Shown: piece by piece, positions 1 to 5,337 of the stretch
How the letters are laid out: every line of letters starts with the position of its first letter
Numbering within the stretch: position 1 is the first letter of the stretch
Assembly (NCBI GenBank): GCA_964354135.1
Contig: CAYGZA010000329.1
Coordinates: 1 to 7,089, forward strand
Direction: 5' to 3'
DNA: 7,089 nucleotides
From: CAYGZA01 sp964354135
Lineage (GTDB): Bacteria > Planctomycetota > Planctomycetia > Pirellulales > Thermoguttaceae
Made by a program: the position numbers and the translations under genes
Notes under the pieces: model-generated
Seen by the model: only the letters and a program-made list of their open reading frames with translations
Database searches by the model: none
Told to the model about the DNA's origin: nothing

Positions 1-295
1 CATGGCGCCGCCGGCTGGCCAGGAGGTTGATGCTCAGGTTCCGCGCGATGCGGAAGAGCCATGTGCGGAACTTGCCGCGTGCCGGGTCCGGTTTCCAGCG
101 GCCAATCGCCGAGGCCACGGCCACCAGCACGTCTTGGGTCAGTTCCCGGGCATCGGCGTCCTGGAACCCCCTCTGCCGGGCGAGCCGGTAGACCACGGGC
201 TCATAGAGTCCCACGAACTCCGCCCAGGCCCGGTCATCCTGCGGGTCGCGGATGCGAACCAGTAGGCTAGGCCGGGTCTTGGGGATCTCCTCCAT
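1..295 (-). CDS. ECF-type RNA polymerase sigma factor, N-terminal part (cut by window edge)
   Basis: This is the first 98 codons of a sigma-70 family factor of the extracytoplasmic-function type, which directs RNA polymerase to a specific promoter set; the rest lies beyond base 1. The visible part covers sigma region 2. Residues 20-45 hold the pattern DDRAWAEFVGLYEPVVYRLA. Residues 51-59 (ELTQDVLVA) match the region 2.2 core-binding helix. Residues 73-90 (RGKFRTWLFRIARNLSIN) match regions 2.3-2.4, which melt and read the -10 element. The opening, with a short acidic-basic lead followed by LLVRIRDPQDDRAW, is the style I associate with planctomycete ECF factors. The ATG start is supported by GGAG (complement at 304-307) 8 bases upstream. 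Region 4 is not visible, so the subgroup, any C-terminal extension and the target promoters cannot be judged. It follows the toxin gene on the same strand after 94 bases. No convincing own promoter was seen. Confidence 0.88.
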   Translation of the reverse strand, partial: MEEIPKTRPSLLVRIRDPQDDRAWAEFVGLYEPVVYRLARQRGFQDADARELTQDVLVAVASAIGRWKPDPARGKFRTWLFRIARNLSINLLASRRRH

Positions 296-345
296 ACGGC
301 TCGCTCCAAAGGAATACACAAGCGAAGGGCCGCGACCTTTCAGAA

Positions 346-388
346 TACCCCGAAGCAGCCGGGGATTCACGAGGTCTGGAGATCCTCG
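346..388 (-). terminator. Two tandem hairpins after the toxin gene, possible weak terminator
   Basis: Just past the toxin stop codon, read on the minus strand, two small stems follow each other. The first pairs CGAGG with CCTCG (370-374 and 384-388), with part of the interior also pairing. The second pairs CCCCG with CGGGG (348-352 and 360-364) around a 7-base loop. The second is followed only by TATTCT, so there is no proper U-tract. They may slow or partly end transcription before the sigma gene, or be chance in GC-rich DNA. The remaining bases of the 296-389 gap hold the sigma gene's Shine-Dalgarno (304-307) and nothing else I can name. Confidence 0.25.
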
Positions 389-389
389 C

Positions 390-890
390 TTAACCGAGTC
401 GGTCCTCGCCTTCCCGCTCGGTGCCTTCACGGGACTGCGTGCGCGGGGGAAACTCGTGCAGGAAAGCGGGCGGTTCCAGGATGAGCATGGCCGGGTAGCG
501 GCGGCGGAAGTTTTCGTCCTTCATCAGGTCGAGAAGATCCAGGTCCCGGGTGACAAGGTACTTGGCTCCGGCCGCAATGGCCAAGTTGAGATAGGGCTCA
601 TCCTTCGGATCGCGCTCGAGGGTGACGGTATGAGGTACGTCCGCGAGCAGCAACGCCTTCAGTTCGACATTGCTCACGAAGGATTCCACCCACTCCGGCG
701 ACAATCCGGGAAACCTGCGTTGCGTCTTGGGGCGGGTCAACACGTCGCGTAACTCGGCCAGGATTTCCGCGCTGATACAGAGCGCCACCTGCCCATCGTC
801 CACCAGACGGACGCATTCGGCCGCGGGACCGGCAGGTCTGGCTGCGCCCTGGAGGAAAACCGTGCAGTCAAAGACCACACGCGGCGTCAT
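390..890 (-). CDS. PIN-domain toxin (VapC-like endoribonuclease, COG1569-type putative toxin)
   Basis: This 166-residue protein reads as a PIN-domain nuclease of the 'putative toxin-antitoxin system toxin component, PIN family' type. Such proteins use Mg2+ bound by clustered acidic residues to cut RNA, and are held inactive by the partner antitoxin. Four expected acidic positions are visible: D8 in VVFDCTVFL, E46 (or E42) in AEILAELRDVL, D97 in RDPKDEPYLNLAI, and D116 in KYLVTRDLDLLDL. The first motif is D-C-T-V rather than the more usual D-T-N-V or D-T-S-V. The last 25 residues are charged (PPRTQSREGTEREGEDRLG) and look disordered. The ATG at 890 was chosen because it overlaps the antitoxin stop codon (TGATG, one shared base), has AGGA 9 bases upstream, and places the motif near the N-terminus as usual. 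A GTG start at 917 would add nine unlikely residues. The RNA target cannot be inferred. Family confidence is high; toxicity is inference. Confidence 0.85.
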   Translation of the reverse strand: MTPRVVFDCTVFLQGAARPAGPAAECVRLVDDGQVALCISAEILAELRDVLTRPKTQRRFPGLSPEWVESFVSNVELKALLLADVPHTVTLERDPKDEPYLNLAIAAGAKYLVTRDLDLLDLMKDENFRRRYPAMLILEPPAFLHEFPPRTQSREGTEREGEDRLG

Positions 891-1144
891 CAGGCGTGGT
901 CCTGCTTCCCACGCCACACCTCCTCACGGGTCTCTTCAAAGAAGCGGTCAAAGTCTTCTTCGGTGACACCGGACGCTTTCACGGCTTGAGCGAATGGGGC
1001 GCAAACCTCGTCGAACGGACGGGCTCTAGCAACTTTCTCCCGGACCGCCTGGATCACCAAAGTGCTCAGATCCTCTCCGGTCTGGGCGGCCTGGAGGCGC
1101 AGCGCCTCTTCCAGTTCGCGCGGAAGGTCAATCGTCAGGGTCAT
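890..1144 (-). CDS. Ribbon-helix-helix-type antitoxin of the adjacent PIN toxin
   Basis: This 84-residue protein precedes the toxin and shares one base with its start, the usual antitoxin-first order with translational coupling. Residues 2-8 (TLTIDLP) look like the DNA-contacting beta strand of a ribbon-helix-helix fold. They are followed by helix A (about 9-23, ELEEALRLQAAQTG) and helix B (about 24-38, DLSTLVIQAVREKV). The acidic C-terminal half (about 55-80, SGVTEEDFDRFFEETREEV) is the expected toxin-wrapping region. In such pairs the antitoxin dimer, alone or with toxin, binds its own promoter, so autoregulation is expected but not shown here. The ATG start has only a weak GAG six bases upstream. 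A TATAAT box lies about 37 bases upstream, so the pair probably has its own promoter rather than relying on dikinase read-through. The fold assignment rests on pattern alone. Confidence 0.78.
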   Translation of the reverse strand: MTLTIDLPRELEEALRLQAAQTGEDLSTLVIQAVREKVARARPFDEVCAPFAQAVKASGVTEEDFDRFFEETREEVWRGKQDHA

Positions 1145-1173
1145 CGGATGCTCACTGACCGAGTAAAGCTAAC

Positions 1174-1209
1174 CTTCTCAATTATACTCGCTGGCGCCGT
1201 GACCTGCCA
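1174..1209 (-). promoter_or_regulatory. Candidate promoter of the toxin-antitoxin operon
   Basis: On the minus strand a perfect TATAAT (complement 1181-1186) lies 37 bases before the antitoxin start, so transcription would begin near 1174 with a leader of about 30 bases. The -35 region at 17 bp spacing (1204-1209, TGGCAG) is poor, as is common for promoters aided by other factors. The 108-base gap between the dikinase stop (1253) and the antitoxin start holds no gene. A loose inverted repeat with arms TGCCA and TGGCA (about 1206 and 1240) has a long loop and no U-tract, so I do not call a terminator there. Confidence 0.4.
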
Positions 1210-1252
1210 CCGGGCCATCCCACAAGGTTGTCGGACGGGTTGGCAAGCGGTG

Positions 1253-3964
1253 CTACTTCGCCCTGATCGCCGCCTGGGCGGCGGCCAATCGGGCAATCGG
1301 CACCCGGAACGGCGAGCAGCTCACGTAGTTCAGCCCGTTCTTGAAGCAGAACTCGACCGACGCCGGGTCGCCCCCTTGCTCGCCGCAGATGCCGATCTTC
1401 AGGTCGCCGCGGGTCTTGCGCCCCTTGGCCACCGACATCTCGATCAACTGCCCGATCCCCTCCTGGTCGATCGTCTGGAACGGGTCGGCCGCGAGGATCT
1501 TCTTGTTGAGGTACTCCGGCAGGAAGCCGCCGATGTCGTCCCGGCTGAATCCGAAGCCCATCTGCGTCAGGTCGTTGGTGCCAAATGAGAAAAACTCCGC
1601 GGTCTTGGCCATCTGGTCGGCCAACAGGCATGCCCGCGGGATCTCGATCATCGTGCCGTACGGACAGGGCAACTGAATGCCGGACTTCTGCTCCACTTCC
1701 TTCTGGACGCGGTCGAAGATCACCTTGGTCACGTCGAGCTCCCCGACGCCGCAGGTGACGGGGACCATCAACTCGGGCTTGGGGGCCTTGCCGGCCTTCT
1801 TCAGCTCGGCCGCGGCCTCGAAGATCGCCCGGATCTGCATCTCGGTGACCTCGGGATACGTGATCCCCAGGCGGACGCCGCGGTGGCCCATCATGGGGTT
1901 GGTCTCGTGGAGCTGCTCGCCGCGGCGCCGGACGTCGGCCACGGTGATGCCCAGGGCCTCGGCCAATTCGGCCTGGGCCGCCTCGTGCTGCGGGACGAAC
2001 TCGTGGAGCGGCGGGTCCAACAGTCGGATCGTCACCGGCAGGCCGTCCATCGCGTCCAGCGTGTCCTTGATGTCGCGCTTGACGAACGGGAAAAGCTCAT
2101 CCACCGCCTTCTTGCGCTCTTCCGGCGTGGTGGAGAGGATCATCTTGCGGAGCACGAACAGCGGCTCATCCGCCCCCTCGCCATAGAACATATGCTCGGT
2201 GCGGAACAGGCCGATCCCCTCCGCGCCAAACTTACGGGCGATAGCGGCGTCGCTGGGCGTGTCGGCGTTGGTGCGGACGCCCATCGTGCGGTGCCTGTCC
2301 ACCAGCTTCATGAAATCGGCCAGGCGGGGATTCTCGGTGGCGTCCATCATCTTCACCGCTCCGGCATAAACCAGGCCGCGGGTGCCGTTGAGCGTTAGCA
2401 CGTCGCCTTCCTTGCAGGACTTGCCGCCGACGGTCATCGTCTTCTTCTGTGCGTCGATCTTCAGCTCGCCGGCGCCGACGATGCAGCACTTGCCCCAGCC
2501 GCGGGCCACCAGGGCCGCGTGGCTGGTCATGCCGCCGCGGGCGGTGAGGATGCCCTGGGCCGCGCGCATCCCTTCCACGTCTTCGGGGTTCGTCTCCTCG
2601 CGGACGAGAATGACCTTCTTGCCCCGGGCGGTCCAATCGACCGCATCCTGCGAGGTGAAGACCACCTGGCCCACGGCCCCACCGGGCCCGGCTGGCAGAC
2701 CGCGGGTGATCGGCTCGTGCTTCTTCTCGTCGGACGGGTCGACGATCGGGTGCAGAAGCTCGTCCAACTGGGCCGGCTCGACCCGCATCACCGCGGTCGC
2801 CTCGTCGATCAGCTTCTCGTGGAGCATGTCCATGGCCATGTTCAATGCGGCGGTGCCGGTCCGCTTTCCGTCGCGGCACTGGAGCATGTAGAGCTTGCCT
2901 TCCTGGATCGTGAACTCGATGTCCTGCATGTTCCTGTAGTGCTGCTCGAGCTTCGTCCGGATGCCGTCGAGTTGCCTGTAGAGCTCGGCCATGTCGGTCT
3001 GGAGCGACGACAGGTGCTTGTTCTGCTCGTTCTTGGTGGCCTCGTTGAGCGGGTTGGGCGTGCGGATGCCGGCCACCACGTCCTCGCCTTGGGCATTGAC
3101 GAGCCACTCGCCGTAGAACTTGTTCTCGCCGGTGGCCGGGTTGCGGCTGAAGGCCACGCCGGTGGCCGAGCTGTCGCCCATGTTGCCGAAGACCATCGAC
3201 TGGACGTTGACCGCCGTGCCCCACTCGTCGGGGATGCCCTCGATGCGGCGGTAGGAGACGGCCCGGCGTCCGTTCCAGCTCTTGAACACCGCCCCCACCC
3301 CGCCCCAGACCTGCTCCCAGGGGTCGTCCGGAAAATCCCTCTTCAGCAGTCTCTTGATGGTCTTCTTGAACTCGCCGGCCAGGTGCTTCAGGTCGTCGGC
3401 CTCTAGATCGGTGTCCGACTTGCAGCCCTTCTTGTGCTTGTATTGGTCGAGCATCTCGTCGAGGACCTTGCGGATGCCCTTGCCCTCGGCCGGCTCCAGG
3501 TCCTCGGCCTTTTCCATCACCACGTCGGCATACATCATGATGAGCCGGCGGTAGGCGTCATAGACGAACCGCTCGTTGCCGGTCTTCTTGACCAGGCCCG
3601 GGATCGTCTTCGAGCAAAGGCCGACGTTCAGCACGGTCTCCATCATGCCGGGCATCGACTTCCGGGCCCCGGAGCGGCACGAGACCAGGAGCGGATCGGC
3701 CGGGTCGCCGTATTTCATCCCCATGGCCTTCTCGACCTTGGCCATCGCCGCGGCGACTTCCTGCTTGAGCGAGTCGGTGAACTTGCGCCCCTCTTTCAGG
3801 TACACCGTGCAATACTCGGTGCTGACGGTGAAACCGGCGGGAACGGGAAGGCCCAGCTTCGCCATTTCAGCCAGATTGGCTCCCTTGCCACCCAAGAGGT
3901 TCTTCATCGAGGCATCGCCTTCGGTTCCGTCGGGGCCGAAGTAGTAGACGTATTTCTCAGCCAT
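1253..3964 (-). CDS. ppdK: Pyruvate, phosphate dikinase
   Basis: This cytoplasmic enzyme interconverts pyruvate + ATP + Pi and PEP + AMP + PPi, serving gluconeogenesis or PPi-linked glycolysis. The 903-residue protein has all three expected parts. The N-terminal ATP-grasp region (about 1-370) has GGKGANLAEM near residue 26, CRSGARKSMPGMMET near 96, and GTAVNVQSMVFGN near 249. The swivelling phosphohistidine domain (about 415-535) has GGMTSHAALVARG, with catalytic His482 and, two residues before it, Thr480, the position phosphorylated in regulated plant enzymes. The C-terminal PEP/pyruvate barrel has GLFRTEHMF (Arg588), IRLLDPPLHEF (Arg647), SFGTNDLTQMGFGFSRDD, and KIGICGEQGGDP with the active-site Cys860. 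It is slightly longer than the roughly 875 residues of the Clostridium symbiosum enzyme and appears intact. The ATG at 3964 has AAGGAA (complement 3971-3976) upstream and gives the standard N-terminus MAEKYVYYFG. An upstream ATG at 4009 would add 15 unconserved residues. No regulatory-protein gene lies beside it. Confidence 0.97.
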   Translation of the reverse strand: MAEKYVYYFGPDGTEGDASMKNLLGGKGANLAEMAKLGLPVPAGFTVSTEYCTVYLKEGRKFTDSLKQEVAAAMAKVEKAMGMKYGDPADPLLVSCRSGARKSMPGMMETVLNVGLCSKTIPGLVKKTGNERFVYDAYRRLIMMYADVVMEKAEDLEPAEGKGIRKVLDEMLDQYKHKKGCKSDTDLEADDLKHLAGEFKKTIKRLLKRDFPDDPWEQVWGGVGAVFKSWNGRRAVSYRRIEGIPDEWGTAVNVQSMVFGNMGDSSATGVAFSRNPATGENKFYGEWLVNAQGEDVVAGIRTPNPLNEATKNEQNKHLSSLQTDMAELYRQLDGIRTKLEQHYRNMQDIEFTIQEGKLYMLQCRDGKRTGTAALNMAMDMLHEKLIDEATAVMRVEPAQLDELLHPIVDPSDEKKHEPITRGLPAGPGGAVGQVVFTSQDAVDWTARGKKVILVREETNPEDVEGMRAAQGILTARGGMTSHAALVARGWGKCCIVGAGELKIDAQKKTMTVGGKSCKEGDVLTLNGTRGLVYAGAVKMMDATENPRLADFMKLVDRHRTMGVRTNADTPSDAAIARKFGAEGIGLFRTEHMFYGEGADEPLFVLRKMILSTTPEERKKAVDELFPFVKRDIKDTLDAMDGLPVTIRLLDPPLHEFVPQHEAAQAELAEALGITVADVRRRGEQLHETNPMMGHRGVRLGITYPEVTEMQIRAIFEAAAELKKAGKAPKPELMVPVTCGVGELDVTKVIFDRVQKEVEQKSGIQLPCPYGTMIEIPRACLLADQMAKTAEFFSFGTNDLTQMGFGFSRDDIGGFLPEYLNKKILAADPFQTIDQEGIGQLIEMSVAKGRKTRGDLKIGICGEQGGDPASVEFCFKNGLNYVSCSPFRVPIARLAAAQAAIRAK

Positions 3965-4051
3965 GTTGGGTTCCTTCACGTTCTCCAAGAAGAAAGAGGC
4001 AGGAAGCATCCGCCACGCCCACAGGCCCCGGCGCGAGGCCCGCCCGCCCTA

Positions 4052-4066
4052 CTCGCACCCTGCGAG
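4052..4066 (-). promoter_or_regulatory. Short perfect hairpin in the dikinase leader
   Basis: CTCGCA and TGCGAG form a perfect 6-bp stem around a 3-base loop. If transcription starts from the promoter at 4095-4123, this hairpin sits about 20 bases into a roughly 124-base 5' leader and some 90 bases before the start codon. It could stabilise the 5' end or be part of a larger leader fold. No U-tract follows, so it is not a terminator. The rest of the leader is GC-rich and resembles no riboswitch I recognise. Confidence 0.35.
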
Positions 4067-4085
4067 CCGTAATCTGCGTAAAATG

Positions 4086-4110
4086 AAGCCGGATAGTCTA
4101 TCGCCGGCTT
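4086..4110. repeat. Inverted repeat over the dikinase -10 region (possible operator)
   Basis: Perfect 7-bp arms AAGCCGG (4086-4092) and CCGGCTT (4104-4110) flank a second short palindrome, ATAG-T-CTAT (4093-4101), so nearly the whole 25 bases are symmetric apart from a two-base CG offset. The repeat covers the proposed -10 hexamer of the dikinase promoter and the likely transcription start. That position suits a repressor site. No regulator gene for it is visible in the window. Confidence 0.45.
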
Positions 4111-4123
4111 GCCAAACCGTCAA
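4095..4123 (-). promoter_or_regulatory. Candidate sigma-70-type promoter of ppdK
   Basis: On the minus strand TTGACG (-35, complement 4118-4123, five of six consensus bases) is followed after exactly 17 bases by TAGACT (-10, complement 4095-4100, four of six). Transcription would begin near 4088, giving a leader of about 124 bases to the dikinase ATG. The box match and ideal spacing make this the best promoter in the window, though planctomycete promoter rules are not well established. Confidence 0.5.
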
Positions 4124-4169
4124 GGAACGGGAGAAATCGAGAATCGTGTGCGGCAGAAGTCCCTTCCGG

Positions 4170-4182
4170 CAGCCCTGGGCTG
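4170..4182. repeat. 13-base perfect palindrome upstream of the protease gene
   Basis: CAGCCC and GGGCTG flank a single central T. The palindrome ends 18 bases before the TATAAT at 4201 and so overlaps where a -35 element would be. It could be a binding site for a dimeric regulator of the rightward transcript. A 6-bp GC-rich arm pair is also plausible by chance. Confidence 0.3.
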
Positions 4183-4200
4183 GAGGGGTGTGCAAGGAGA

Positions 4201-4206
4201 TATAAT
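4201..4206 (+). promoter_or_regulatory. Perfect TATAAT upstream of the protease gene, possible -10 box
   Basis: The hexamer matches the bacterial -10 consensus exactly and lies 59 bases before the protease ATG. No good -35 is seen at 16-18 bp spacing (GGCTGG at 17 bp). The same bases also contain the ATG of the small leader ORF. If this box is the promoter, the transcript would start near 4213 and exclude that ORF's ribosome-binding site, so the two readings are alternatives. Confidence 0.35.
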
Positions 4207-4246
4207 GGAGCGGCTTTCACGCGGCCGCAGGGCAGTAGGCTCCTGA
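4205..4246 (+). CDS. Possible 13-residue leader peptide ORF before the protease gene
   Basis: An AAGGAG Shine-Dalgarno (4194-4199), the strongest on the plus strand here, precedes ATG at 4205 by 5 bases. The ORF reads MERLSRGRRAVGS and then TGA (4244-4246). The protease ATG at 4265 is in the same frame 18 bases after this stop and has only a weak ribosome-binding site. The arrangement suits a translated leader whose termination delivers ribosomes to the next start, or an N-terminal extension lost to a TGA stop. The peptide is basic (four Arg) and resembles no attenuator peptide I know. It could also be an accident of a -10 box next to a purine-rich stretch. Confidence 0.35.
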   Translation: MERLSRGRRAVGS

Positions 4247-4264
4247 CAGGCTTGGGACGAGATC

Positions 4265-4927
4265 ATGGCAGACGATCGGCAACCAACACCCGACGAAGAG
4301 AAGCCGCCCCGTGGCGACCCAAGCGGCCCAGCCTCGAGCGAATGGCCCCTCCCGCACAACGTCTTCCCCATGGCCGTGCTCGTGGAAGGCGGCATGGGGC
4401 TCTTGGCGATCGCCTTGGGCTGGCTCCTGAGCCGGCCGCCGGCGAGCACCTTCCGCTGGGAACTGCGCGACGCCCTCTGGGGGCTTGTCGCTACCATGCC
4501 GCTCGTGGCGCTCTTGGCAATCTGCGTTTACGTCCCCTTTCGGCCGTTGCGGGACATACTCCACGTGATTGACCAGTGGGTGGTGCCGCTCTTCCGGCCG
4601 TGCAGCCTGGGGGAAATGGCCGTGATCGCCGTTCTGGCGGGATTCGGCGAGGAGATGCTCTTTCGCGGCGTGATCCAGAACGCCCTGGGCGGTTGGCTCG
4701 GCGGGACGACCGGCCTGTGGGCCGCCTGCGGGCTGGCGAGCCTCCTTTTCGGTTTCGCCCATGCAGTCAGCGCCGCCTACGCCGTGCTGGCGACCTTGAT
4801 CGGCCTGTACCTCGGGACGCTGTGGATCGTCACGGCCAACCTCCTCGTGCCCGTGGTTGCCCACGGGGTTTACGACTTCGTCGCCCTGGTCTACCTGGTC
4901 CGGGTCCGGGGTAAGAGGACGAGCTAA
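4265..4927 (+). CDS. CPBP-family intramembrane metalloprotease (CAAX protease / Abi, PF02517-type)
   Basis: This 220-residue membrane protein has the three conserved motifs of the CPBP intramembrane protease family: EEMLFRG (E129, E130, R134), FGFAHA (F162, H166) and AHGVYD (H200, D204; the last residue is Asn or Asp in the family). The Glu and His residues form the proteolytic centre inside the membrane. The family includes Rce1-type CAAX proteases and bacterial members linked to peptide or bacteriocin processing; the substrate here is unknown. The first 30 residues are hydrophilic and proline-rich, probably cytoplasmic. Likely membrane segments are about 34-56, 68-92, 116-128, 147-164, 168-190 and 193-212. 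Length is normal for a compact member. The ATG at 4265 (gatcATG) has only a weak GGGACGAG upstream. A 13-codon ORF with a far stronger ribosome site lies just ahead in the same frame. No substrate or partner gene is adjacent, so a self-standing function is likely. Confidence 0.9.
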   Translation: MADDRQPTPDEEKPPRGDPSGPASSEWPLPHNVFPMAVLVEGGMGLLAIALGWLLSRPPASTFRWELRDALWGLVATMPLVALLAICVYVPFRPLRDILHVIDQWVVPLFRPCSLGEMAVIAVLAGFGEEMLFRGVIQNALGGWLGGTTGLWAACGLASLLFGFAHAVSAAYAVLATLIGLYLGTLWIVTANLLVPVVAHGVYDFVALVYLVRVRGKRTS

Positions 4928-4950
4928 ACGACGTTGCATGATTCCGGGAA

Positions 4951-4965
4951 GGCGGGGCGCCCGCC
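4951..4965 (+). terminator. GC-rich hairpin after the protease gene, possible terminator
   Basis: GGCGGG and CCCGCC pair perfectly around a 3-base loop, starting 23 bases after the protease stop codon. The stem is strong, but GCGCCGCACC follows instead of a T-run, so it does not fit a classic intrinsic terminator. It may act as a 3' end-protecting or pausing hairpin. Confidence 0.3.
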
Positions 4966-5202
4966 GCGCCGCACCTCTGGTCGCCAAGCTCGCGTTTTCC
5001 GCCCGGCTCGGCAGGAACCTGGCCCTTCCGCGCGCGTGAAACCCATTGAGAAGGTCCTGCGGGGGACTGGAAGTTCCAAGCGGGGCACGAATCGGCCGCG
5101 GGCAGCCCTCGTGCGAGGGGTGCGACGTGGGTGCTTCGGAGGCATATTCCCCGACCCGGGACGGGAATGACGGTTTATCGCGAAATCCCGGAGTTACGGT
5201 AC
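4966..5202. other. Non-coding stretch between protease and DUF1559 genes
   Basis: I see no convincing gene here. Open frames exist on both strands, as expected at this GC content, but none has a good ribosome-binding site or recognisable protein pattern. Two symmetric elements stand out. CCCTCG-TG-CGAGGG (5106-5119) is a perfect palindrome with a 2-base centre. A less exact one around CCCGGG (5148-5167) has outer arms TTCCCCG and CGGGAA. Both lie upstream of the candidate promoter at 5203 and could be regulator sites. Confidence 0.4.
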
Positions 5203-5231
5203 TTGCTACTGCGGGAGAGAGCTAGTAAACT
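5203..5231 (+). promoter_or_regulatory. Candidate promoter of the DUF1559-lipoprotein operon
   Basis: TTGCTA (5203-5208) and TAAACT (5226-5231) are separated by exactly 17 bases; each matches four of six consensus positions. Transcription would start near 5238, leaving a 100-base leader. The match is moderate and an ECF-type promoter elsewhere in the gap cannot be excluded. Confidence 0.3.
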
Positions 5232-5323
5232 AAGCGCCGGGTGGGTGTGCGACAATTTCTGGGTAAGGCAGCGCCGTCGCGCGGTGCGGCGGGGACTCAT
5301 CCATTTAATTCGTTCTCCTTCGA

Positions 5324-5330
5324 TGGAGGT
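5324..5330 (+). promoter_or_regulatory. Ribosome-binding site fixing the DUF1559 start
   Basis: TGGAGGT ends 7 bases before the ATG at 5338 and is the best Shine-Dalgarno in this part of the window. It supports 5338 over an in-frame ATG at 5323, which would overlap the site itself, and over a GTG at 5131. CTCC at 5315-5318 could pair with the GGAG of the site across a 6-base loop, a weak 4-bp hairpin that might mask it. Confidence 0.7.
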
Positions 5331-5337
5331 CCGAATC

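Noticed and set aside
252..752. Plus-strand 166-codon frame over the sigma gene start and the toxin
   Set aside because: It overlaps two supported minus-strand genes and the gap between them and has no family pattern.
1206..1245. Possible terminator hairpin after the dikinase (arms TGCCA and TGGCA on both strands)
   Set aside because: The stem is short with a bulge, the loop is over 20 bases, and no T-run follows.
2232..3224. 330-codon minus-strand frame inside the dikinase gene
   Set aside because: It is a different frame of the same strand, rich in Arg/Gly/His/Pro, and a codon-bias shadow of the real gene.
2519..3406. Long plus-strand open frame (295 codons) opposite the dikinase gene
   Set aside because: It lies wholly antisense to a highly conserved enzyme, is made of Leu/Val/Arg/Gly/His-rich sequence typical of a GC-rich shadow frame, and shows no protein family pattern.
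4217..4987. 256-codon minus-strand frame opposite the protease
   Set aside because: Low-complexity Pro/Arg/Gln/His composition and full antisense overlap with a protein carrying all CPBP motifs.
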